The notes beneath the pieces were generated by a model that made no database searches, was not told the DNA's origin, and saw nothing but the letters and a program-made list of their open reading frames with translations. Position numbers and translations under genes: made by a program. From positions 1 to 25,308 of the IMG/VR virus record IMGVR_UViG_3300006875_000148: a stretch of 25,308 bases of DNA; one strand, 5' to 3'. Source of the stretch: a virus. Positions 7,607 to 13,584 of the stretch are shown here, in pieces. Each line of letters opens with the position of its first letter. Within the stretch, counting starts at the first letter, position 1.

Positions 7607-9274
7607 TTAATTACAGTTCCAGCGACGAAGGGCTTTGTTGATTCTTGAATCTGGATCTCTTGCAGTTTCTGCAGAAGTCAGTCTCTTCTTCATTCCACTC
7701 ATTCTACTGCAGAAAGATTTGCGACGTGCTGCTCTTTTACCTGTTGGTTTTTTCTCAGTTACTGCTGTTTGAAGTTTTGAACCTGGATTCTCACTACGAT
7801 AGGCATCTACTGCTTTTTGGCTTAAACCATCAGTCTTATCCTTGCGGTTTACTGATTGCCAATCCTCCACTTGAAGAAAAGGTTCTCCAGGTTCTCTCTC
7901 AGATACTTTAGAGTAAATGACTTTTGCTCCTGGATAAACTTTTTGAATCTGCTCCTCAACTTCCTTTTTATTTGGAAGTTTGGCTTGAGGAAAAAACATT
8001 TTAAGAGAATAACTTTTTCCTCTCCACATCGCAATAACCATCATTAAATTTCCAGTTTTTGCTTGAATTCTAGTTGCTTCATCAACTTGGGATTTAAACC
8101 CTTTGATTGGTTCTGGTTTAATCAGATCAATAACTTCAGCGAAAGTATTTCCATCGGCATCTTCAATAGTTACATCTTCTTTTTTAACACAACGATTATA
8201 CTTTTTACCAAACAATTTTTGAGTTCCTTTCTTTTCATATCCAGACCAACATTTCATTTCTTCCATTTCTCCACCATTAACATAATCTGCTGCTGTATCA
8301 ATATAATCTGCTGCCTTGGTAATTTTTGACTGTACCCATGCTTCCAAATTTCCTTCGCCATTGGAAACTTTTGTTTTGAGTCTTCTAACAGCATCAACAA
8401 TCGTATTTAACTCGGAACGAGCCATTGAATATTCCTCATCTTTTACTGAGACTTTATCCCAAGCTTTGGCACCATAAGAGCATTCCGATCTTGTTTCTCT
8501 TTTAGCACATAATGGGCAATATCTTTCTTCTTCGTGCATATGCATTTCCTCAGTCTTAGTTCCCCAGTTAGCAGCACCTACCTTACGACACTTAACAAGT
8601 GCTCCAGAAGCATATGCACTTGGCCAAACGTCATAACGTGATTTCACTTTATTGTAGCAAGCATCTTTTTTGCCACTGCCCTTACCTGGTTTATCTTTTA
8701 CTTCTTGTAGGTCCATTTCTTCAGTTCTTACGTTAGTTGGTTTTGCTCCACCAAACTTTTCTGGTTGGTTGGGATCTAAACGATTTTTTCTTATTCTTGC
8801 TGTCTCTTCTTCTTCTGACGATAGATTTGCTGCCATCTTAGAGCTTCCACATTTTGGTGTAGAAGTTTGTCCAGGTTGGCGAGCGCATGGTTTACCAGCC
8901 CATTTGCCGCCAAGTTGAACCCAACCAGATTTTCCATCAGAAGATTTTGACTTCCCAAACCAATCTCTAAGACCTTCATCTCCAGATTTTGTTTCCTCAT
9001 ATGCCAAACCCCTTTTTGTGTGCTTAAGCTCCCCTTTTTGTTTAGCAATAAGTTTTCTTGAAGCAACTTCTGCTCCCACTGGAGCACTCGTTACATTTTC
9101 ATCTGGAGTTTTTTTACTTGGTTTATCATAAATGTCAACATCCCCATCAGCATCACGGTCAACATATTGAACTGTTGCGTGATGTACTAATTGTTTCAAA
9201 TCTAAATTAGGATCCAACTGATGTTGTTTTCCTTTTAGATGTGGTGTTTTGTGTGAGAATTTGGGGTATTTCAT
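7607..9274 (-). CDS. 555-residue multi-module cysteine/basic protein between the terminase genes
   Basis: The function is not recognised. Modules in order: an EF-hand-like loop DRDADGDVDIYD (39-50); a WFGKSKSSDGKSGW...GGKWAGKPCARQPGQ block with Cys130 and Cys142 (about 100-180); a GKKDACYNKVKSRYDVWPSA block with ASGALVKCRKVGA (201-234); CPLC (253-256) plus Cys265; a helical segment with VQSKITKAADYIDTAADYV (314-332); KCWSGYEKKG...NRCVKKE (341-366); a domain at 411-472 (AMWRGKSYSLKMFFPQ, EQIQKVYPGAKV) shared with the 105-residue protein at 528-845; and a basic C-terminus, RRKSFCSRMSGMKKRL and ARDPDSRINKALRRWNC (517-554). Similar modules recur in marine T4-like phage proteins. The start at 9274 overlaps the 51-residue gene as ATGA. 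The position suggests a packaging, head or internal-protein role, but this is unproven. Confidence 0.9.
   Translation of the reverse strand: MKYPKFSHKTPHLKGKQHQLDPNLDLKQLVHHATVQYVDRDADGDVDIYDKPSKKTPDENVTSAPVGAEVASRKLIAKQKGELKHTKRGLAYEETKSGDEGLRDWFGKSKSSDGKSGWVQLGGKWAGKPCARQPGQTSTPKCGSSKMAANLSSEEEETARIRKNRLDPNQPEKFGGAKPTNVRTEEMDLQEVKDKPGKGSGKKDACYNKVKSRYDVWPSAYASGALVKCRKVGAANWGTKTEEMHMHEEERYCPLCAKRETRSECSYGAKAWDKVSVKDEEYSMARSELNTIVDAVRRLKTKVSNGEGNLEAWVQSKITKAADYIDTAADYVNGGEMEEMKCWSGYEKKGTQKLFGKKYNRCVKKEDVTIEDADGNTFAEVIDLIKPEPIKGFKSQVDEATRIQAKTGNLMMVIAMWRGKSYSLKMFFPQAKLPNKKEVEEQIQKVYPGAKVIYSKVSEREPGEPFLQVEDWQSVNRKDKTDGLSQKAVDAYRSENPGSKLQTAVTEKKPTGKRAARRKSFCSRMSGMKKRLTSAETARDPDSRINKALRRWNCN
9125..9160 (-). 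other. EF-hand/dockerin-like calcium-binding loop in the 555-residue protein
   Basis: Residues 39-50 read DRDADGDVDIYD. Asp at loop positions 1, 3 and 5, Gly at 6, a hydrophobic residue at 8 and an acid at 12 fit the canonical 12-residue EF-hand loop. Calcium binding is inferred from the pattern only. The flanking helices are not obvious, so a dockerin or thrombospondin-type single loop is also possible. Confidence 0.55.
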
Positions 9275-9426
9275 TCAACTGGTTTTGATTTGGTCTCTTC
9301 ACCTTTTGCTCTTTTTCTTCTCGCTGCACAATGAGCGCGTTGAGAAAATCCTTTCGGATTTGAGCAGTCAATACTCTTTTTATATTTATTAGTCCACTCC
9401 TCTTGAAACTGTTTAAACGTTTTCAT
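9271..9426 (-). CDS. 51-residue cysteine/basic small protein with MKTFKQF N-terminus
   Basis: ATG at 9426 opens a 51-codon frame ending TGA at 9271. The protein starts MKTFKQFQEE, continues KSIDCSNPKGFSQRAHCAAR (18-37) and ends in a basic, then Lys/Glu-rich tail. Cys21 and Cys33 sit in a compact module rich in Arg and Lys. The first ten residues resemble the T4 capsid-targeting sequence (MKTYQEFIAE) and the N-terminus of the 105-residue protein, but no (I/L)-x-E cleavage site is formed. The gene overlaps the end of g16 by 14 bases and the 555-residue gene by ATGA. Both overlaps support a real coupled gene, although no clear Shine-Dalgarno is visible. The function is unknown; DNA binding or packaging with the head is possible. 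Confidence 0.75.
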   Translation of the reverse strand: MKTFKQFQEEWTNKYKKSIDCSNPKGFSQRAHCAARRKRAKGEETKSKPVE

Positions 9427-9844
9427 CGGTAGGTTTTTTTAGTAGTTTTGCCAATTCCGCAGTTGAACCAACAAATAAAGCATTTGTTACATTTGTTGGA
9501 CCTCTTGTTTGTTTTTCTTCTTCTACTTCTTTTAGTTTTTTCTGGAGATCCATTAATTTATCTGTAGCATCGGCAACATTTTTAATTAATTGTCCAGCTA
9601 CCTCATAGGCTCTAGGCATTTCACTTTCTTGGGCTAATTCCAAAATTCCATTTATAGCTTCTTGACCTTTTTCAATCAAAGAATATAAATTTCCTCTAGT
9701 GTATTCATAGTCTTTTTTTACATCATCAATCGCAGATGATAACTTTTCAATTTTTTCCGTCGAATCTACTTGATTGGATTCGACAATCTCGCTTTCTACA
9801 TTAAAAGCGTCATCTAGCTTATCAAATTTCTTTGTCATTTTCAT
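9413..9844 (-). CDS. g16: Terminase small subunit gp16
   Basis: This 143-residue protein is mostly helical and charged. The central region, AINGILELAQESEMPRAYEV followed by AGQLIKNVADATDKLMDLQK (residues 63-102), matches the conserved core of T4 gp16 (164 residues), which includes a PRAFEV-like segment. gp16 forms rings that regulate the gp17 ATPase and nuclease and initiate packaging. The region around 95-113 is a likely coiled coil. The start at 9844 forms an ATGA overlap with the g15 stop. A second in-frame ATG at 9838 (MTKKFD) is an alternative. In T4, g16 overlaps g17 directly. Here the 51- and 555-residue genes intervene. Confidence 0.92.
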   Translation of the reverse strand: MKMTKKFDKLDDAFNVESEIVESNQVDSTEKIEKLSSAIDDVKKDYEYTRGNLYSLIEKGQEAINGILELAQESEMPRAYEVAGQLIKNVADATDKLMDLQKKLKEVEEEKQTRGPTNVTNALFVGSTAELAKLLKKPTDENV

Positions 9845-10842
9845 GAAATACTTCCACTAAATCCAAAATCATCACCTTCTTCTATTAGGGTATTATCAGT
9901 AGATGTTATTGATTTAATTTCAGCTCCAGATAGGTGAGATGTTATTGTGGTATCATCTCTACCACGATCTACTGTTAAAACATTTCCAGATTTTGATTTT
10001 ACATATACTTCTTCGCCTTCAATATCAAGATATGTATTGATTGATATTGAAGAAGCATCGTTAACAGTAACTAAAGAATCAGTTGTTGTTATATCTTTTG
10101 AAAGATTAGTCAAAACAATGCCAGTATAATTTTTAATAGCTCTTGGTTGAGATGAGTAAACAACTTCACGAGTGGTATTGTCTCTACTATCTCCAGTAAG
10201 ATAGCTGATAGAAACTTGCTTGACAATATCTTTGGTTGCCGAAGACATTGGACCAAATAGGTATGTTTTTGCTGTAAATCTTAAAGTATAAAGTAAAACT
10301 CTTCTTGTTGTAAAGTTACCCTCATAATCATCCTGCATTGTAATATTTTCTAGAACTATTGGTATGTCTCTTTTTTCATTAATAGATTCAACCAGCTCTA
10401 CAGTTAAATTATAAGATGGTTGAAAATATGGGAGTATTTGTTCTATTATCTGAAGAGCATCATCGTTCAACTTTGACATAATGCTGAGTTCAAACTGCAT
10501 ATTATATGGAACTGGCATATATGCCTTTTTTGTTTCTGTTCCTGTAGTAGAATCTTTAGCAGTAAAAGTTTGTGTTGTTGTCACTTTTCTTGCTGGATCA
10601 TAAGTCAATCCAGTAAATTCAAATGACATTCTAGGCAAAGTTATTGCTGTTGGTTTATTTAAATCTGGCGATTGTTCAAGCCTAGCAAGAAATTTTTGTG
10701 TTGGTCCATATGCTAAAGGAACCTTCAAAATACTTACAACTTGATCAGAACTATTTGTATGTCTTATCTCAATATTGTTAAATAAAGTTCCGAACGCAAT
10801 AACAGTTCTTCTTAAAATTTCGTTGTAAAAGTATTCAAACAT
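9841..10842 (-). CDS. g15: Tail completion and sheath stabiliser gp15, with C-terminal extension
   Basis: This 333-residue protein starts MFEYFYNEILRRTVIAFGTL, very close to T4 gp15 (MFGYFYNSSFRRY). It shares the core MQFELSIMSKLNDDALQIIE and QILPYFQPSYN (residues 115-144). gp15 caps the finished tail as a hexamer, stabilises the sheath and joins the tail to the neck. T4 gp15 is 272 residues. The extra C-terminal part (about 245-310) is a beta-rich unit: TTDSLVTVNDASSI, YLDIEGEEVYVKS, NVLTVDRGRDDTTITSHLSG. This unit also occurs in the 2722-residue virion protein. The start is preceded by only a weak Shine-Dalgarno, with a CATAAATA motif about 41 bases upstream. Confidence 0.94.
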   Translation of the reverse strand: MFEYFYNEILRRTVIAFGTLFNNIEIRHTNSSDQVVSILKVPLAYGPTQKFLARLEQSPDLNKPTAITLPRMSFEFTGLTYDPARKVTTTQTFTAKDSTTGTETKKAYMPVPYNMQFELSIMSKLNDDALQIIEQILPYFQPSYNLTVELVESINEKRDIPIVLENITMQDDYEGNFTTRRVLLYTLRFTAKTYLFGPMSSATKDIVKQVSISYLTGDSRDNTTREVVYSSQPRAIKNYTGIVLTNLSKDITTTDSLVTVNDASSISINTYLDIEGEEVYVKSKSGNVLTVDRGRDDTTITSHLSGAEIKSITSTDNTLIEEGDDFGFSGSIS

Positions 10843-10882
10843 TTTTTTACCTATTATATAACTTTGGAAGTCTTATAACTTT

Positions 10883-10890
10883 TATTTATG
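10883..10890 (-). promoter_or_regulatory. Late promoter motif CATAAATA upstream of g15
   Basis: The minus strand reads CATAAATA and contains the g14 stop codon (CCA TAA ATA), about 41 bases before the g15 ATG at 10842. It fits the NATAAATA late-promoter form. Activity is inferred. Confidence 0.5.
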
Positions 10891-12316
10891 GAATTCCAAA
10901 AGGGTTAAATTCATTAAAGTCTATAATTTGATCCGCTTCAATTTCAATTTCATCATTATCCGAATATCCATCTTTGTTTATATTTGTATCTACATTTCTT
11001 ATTTGATATGAAGCACTAGATGCTGAACCAACAACAGTTTCAGCATTAACAAAAGAACCACTAATATTTGAAACTTCAAGTTCATTTGTAACAGCACTCC
11101 ACTTTCTAACTCTTGCAGTTGTTCCACTAGTTTGTCCTGTTACAATTTCATTGAATTGGAAGGTTCCTATTCCTGAACTATATGGAGAAGAAATTACAAT
11201 AGTTGGTGCTACACTATATCCTAAACCAGCATTTGTGATTCTAATTGATGTAATCGTTCCTGCAGCACTAACGACTGCTGTTGCTGCAGCAGAAACAGTT
11301 GCTACACCACTAAGGAATATTTGGTTTGTAAACTGTATTGTGGGAGATGTAGAATATCCGGATCCACTAGATGTTATACTTACAATACCGACAATTCCAC
11401 TGCCAATAGTTGCTGTAGCAGCAGCACCAGCTCCGCCGCCACCAATAAACCTAATTCCAGGAGATACAGTATAACCAGAACCAGCATTAATGATATCTAC
11501 TGCTTGAACAGATCTTGCCGCTGGATTTACATTATCGTTACAGGCAACAACACCTCCAATCATTACAGCAGATGCTATTCCAGAGACACCTCCAGAGGGA
11601 GCAGAAGAAATCCCAACTGTTGGAATACTGGTATAACCTCCACCTCTATTTGTAATTGTAATTAATCTAATTCCACCATTTACAATAGTTGCCGTTGCTG
11701 TTGCAGTAGTACCTGAACCAATTAGAGTTAAAGTTTGAGTTCTTCCTACAAAAGTCTCCTCTCCATCAGCGCCAGTGGTTCCTTCTAGAGTATCATCAAT
11801 ATCATCAACGCCAGTATCAATAATTTCATCTTCATATCTGAACAGTTCGCATCTTAATTCATAAACATAATTTTTTTGTAATTGATAGAATGGTTTCTCA
11901 TGCTCTACAAATTTAATTTCAAATAATCTATCCCCCAATGGAAAATAAACCAAATCTCCTTCTTTTGGTCTTGATGAAAGTTTTATATTTGCCTTATCTT
12001 TTGTGAGTGGAGAAATATACTCTTCAAATCTTTCCTTTGAAATTATTAAAGTTATTTCATTTAATGCCTGTATTCCAAATTTTGATAGAATTGTAGTATT
12101 ATCTCCATATCCATCAAAGTTTTCTACATATGCTTCAATCGGATAAGCATTATCAAACTTTGATTCAATTACTTCTTTAATTATTGTTTTTTCAGTTACA
12201 TATTTTCTAGGTAAGTAATATATTTCAACGCCATATATTCTCAACTGTTCGTTGATTAAATCTTGTATTAGACTCTGCTCTTGTCTTGTTCCCTGTTGAA
12301 AGAAAGGATTTAACAT
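10886..12316 (-). CDS. g14: Neck protein gp14 with internal beta-repeat insertion
   Basis: This 476-residue protein's first 165 residues resemble T4 gp14 (256 residues): LNPFFQQG, IYGVEIYYLPRKYV (T4: MRGVECYYVPREYV), AYVENFDGYGD, LSKFGIQALNEITL, RPKEGDLVYFPLGDRLFEIK and PFYQLQKNYVYEL. gp14 joins gp13 in the head-tail neck. Residues about 200-380 hold four glycine-rich GxGY units ending at Tyr228, Tyr282, Tyr321 and Tyr367. A FNEIVTGQTSGTTARV unit follows (388-403). The C-terminus (DEIEIEADQIIDFNEFNPFG) returns to a gp14-like acidic end. The insertion explains the extra length over T4 and is of a type shared with baseplate proteins in this window. ATG at 12316 lies 5 bases after g13. Confidence 0.93.
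   Translation of the reverse strand: MLNPFFQQGTRQEQSLIQDLINEQLRIYGVEIYYLPRKYVTEKTIIKEVIESKFDNAYPIEAYVENFDGYGDNTTILSKFGIQALNEITLIISKERFEEYISPLTKDKANIKLSSRPKEGDLVYFPLGDRLFEIKFVEHEKPFYQLQKNYVYELRCELFRYEDEIIDTGVDDIDDTLEGTTGADGEETFVGRTQTLTLIGSGTTATATATIVNGGIRLITITNRGGGYTSIPTVGISSAPSGGVSGIASAVMIGGVVACNDNVNPAARSVQAVDIINAGSGYTVSPGIRFIGGGGAGAAATATIGSGIVGIVSITSSGSGYSTSPTIQFTNQIFLSGVATVSAAATAVVSAAGTITSIRITNAGLGYSVAPTIVISSPYSSGIGTFQFNEIVTGQTSGTTARVRKWSAVTNELEVSNISGSFVNAETVVGSASSASYQIRNVDTNINKDGYSDNDEIEIEADQIIDFNEFNPFGIP
11177..11719 (-). repeat. GxGY beta-repeat block within gp14
   Basis: Four diverged units of about 40-54 residues cover residues about 200-380. Each follows a pattern of alternating Ala/Thr, then VxxxGxIxxIxITNxGxGY, then xxxPTIxIS. 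Example segments are IRLITITNRGGGYTSIPTV and ITSIRITNAGLGYSVAPTI. They are coding repeats, not DNA repeats with a separate function. Similar units occur in the gp7-position protein, gp8 and the giant protein. Confidence 0.8.
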
Positions 12317-12321
12317 GTGAA

Positions 12322-13170
12322 TTAACCAATCATGTCTAATGGTGGAAGTTCATAAGTATTTGACATTTTTTCCATAATGACATCAAGTTCTCTTTGAGCA
12401 TCATCATATATTTGTCTTCCATTTAATTCAACTCCTCCGGGTAACTTTACTCCCTGGAATTTAATCAAATTTTGTCCCCATTGTTTCTTTATCAATGAAG
12501 TTAGATACATTTTTAGGAATGAATCGTTCCAAACTCTAGTATAGTCTGATGGATCTAAGGCTCGATAGCAATCAATAATAACATAGTCTCCAGCTCTTAC
12601 ACTACCCCAATCTATGTCCAAGTAAAGTCTATCTTGTCTTTGATTAAATCTTATCTGTTTTTGGGTGGTAAGTAAAAAGTCAATATCTTCAAGATATGTT
12701 TTTGTCATGGCATAAGTCAATATTTCAGTAGATCCCCAATAGTAAATATCATTTAAAAATAATTGATATTTTACACTAAACATATTATTAGTAGTTGTAT
12801 TACTACCATCAAAGTGATATATTTTTGTAATTCCAATAACTGAAGGTGGAATTTGTAAAAAGTTACTATTTTCTTTATAGTTAAAAGTAGTTGTGGTTCC
12901 AACTATAGAAGTTGTTGCTGAAGTAGTTACAATACCTGCTGTTGGAGATTCTCCATTAGGTGCTCTACCTCTATTAATATCATCTTGAGTTAATTGATAC
13001 TTTAGAAATACTTGACCTACGCCATCAAAATGTCTTTCTTGGAAAAATTGTATAGCATCGTCTACCAAATCATCTATTTGTTCGTCTGCTACGTTAATTT
13101 CTAGTACAGGGGCACCAAGTTTCCTCTTACAATAATCTATTAATTCTTGCCTGGAAGTTGGTTGCGCCAT
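12322..13170 (-). CDS. g13: Neck protein gp13
   Basis: This 282-residue protein has the T4-like gp13 N-terminus, SRQELIDYCKRKLGAPVLEI, NVADEQIDDLVDDAIQFFQE and RHFDGV. The middle is WGSVRAGDYVIIDCYRALDP, and the C-terminus has LTSLIKKQWGQNLIKFQGVK and LPGGVELNGRQIYDDAQREL. In T4 (309 residues), gp13 binds the portal and gp14 to form the neck that lets the tail attach to the filled head. ATG at 13170 has a strong GAGAGGA 8 bases upstream. A CATAAATA motif lies 20 bases upstream, so the leader would be very short. Confidence 0.95.
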   Translation of the reverse strand: MAQPTSRQELIDYCKRKLGAPVLEINVADEQIDDLVDDAIQFFQERHFDGVGQVFLKYQLTQDDINRGRAPNGESPTAGIVTTSATTSIVGTTTTFNYKENSNFLQIPPSVIGITKIYHFDGSNTTTNNMFSVKYQLFLNDIYYWGSTEILTYAMTKTYLEDIDFLLTTQKQIRFNQRQDRLYLDIDWGSVRAGDYVIIDCYRALDPSDYTRVWNDSFLKMYLTSLIKKQWGQNLIKFQGVKLPGGVELNGRQIYDDAQRELDVIMEKMSNTYELPPLDMIG

Positions 13171-13189
13171 TTTTTAATTCCTCTCAAAA

Positions 13190-13197
13190 TATTTATG
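13190..13197 (-). promoter_or_regulatory. Late promoter motif CATAAATA upstream of g13
   Basis: The minus strand reads CATAAATA and contains the stop of the 58-residue gene (CCA TAA ATA). It lies 20 bases before the g13 ATG. If active, transcription would start close to the GAGAGGA ribosome site. Activity is inferred. Confidence 0.5.
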
Positions 13198-13369
13198 GTT
13201 TGCTTAACATACTAGAAAGAACTTCTTGTTGCTTCATGTATAGTTTCATGTAAGCCTTTCCAATATTTCTTAAATTTTCAATATCAGTTATAGAATCAAT
13301 CTCTATACATGCTTTAGCATATTCAAAATTTTTAGATAAGTTTTCTAAAGTTATTTTATCAGGATCCAT
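13193..13369 (-). CDS. Small helical protein of unknown function upstream of g13
   Basis: This 58-residue protein starts MDPDKITLENLSKNFEYAKA and contains IENLRNIGKAYMKLYMKQQE. It looks all-helical, with one Cys (21) and no recognised motif. ATG at 13369 overlaps the preceding gene's end by 11 bases and has AGGAG about 9 bases upstream. Those features, and the tight fit before g13, support a real gene. It resembles small conserved proteins seen in this position in marine T4-like phages (from memory). No function is assigned. Confidence 0.75.
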   Translation of the reverse strand: MDPDKITLENLSKNFEYAKACIEIDSITDIENLRNIGKAYMKLYMKQQEVLSSMLSKP

Positions 13370-13583
13370 TTACCAAACTCCTAAGTAAAGTTTTAATTTC
13401 ATTCAAATCATCTTTCATATTAGCAAAATCATTTTCTAGATTTTGTAGTTTTTGTTGCTCCTCCTCTTTTACTTTTTTTCTAGAAACATACTCTTGATAC
13501 TCTGTCATTTTTGTGTTTATGATTGAATTTGTTTTTGGGTCACGAATAAGACCATCGTGACCCTCTACTTTAATATAGTTCAT
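13359..13583 (-). CDS. Small coiled-coil protein of unknown function
   Basis: This 74-residue protein begins MNYIKVEGHDGLIRDPKTNS, a short beta-type head. A likely coiled coil follows from residue 33 to 72 (Lys/Glu/Gln-rich, with LQNLENDFANMKDDLNEIKT). The ATG at 13583 comes one base after the giant gene's TGA (TGATATG), suggesting translational coupling. An in-frame TTG at 13598 inside the giant gene would add five residues but is a poorer start. The layout is typical of small conserved proteins in marine T4-like phages. Its coiled coil could mediate trimer or hexamer assembly with tail proteins, but this is only a guess. Confidence 0.8.
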   Translation of the reverse strand: MNYIKVEGHDGLIRDPKTNSIINTKMTEYQEYVSRKKVKEEEQQKLQNLENDFANMKDDLNEIKTLLRSLVNGS

Positions 13584-13584
13584 A

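Noticed and set aside
7645-8918. Several plus-strand open frames opposite the 555-residue gene
   Set aside because: They are short, Phe/Leu/Ser/Ile-rich antisense shadows without ribosome sites, promoters or known motifs.
11151-11665. Plus-strand open frames opposite the gp14 repeats
   Set aside because: They mirror the repetitive, biased composition of gp14. The translations are low-complexity (Ser/Asn/Cys/Arg or Pro/Ala) and have no features of a gene.
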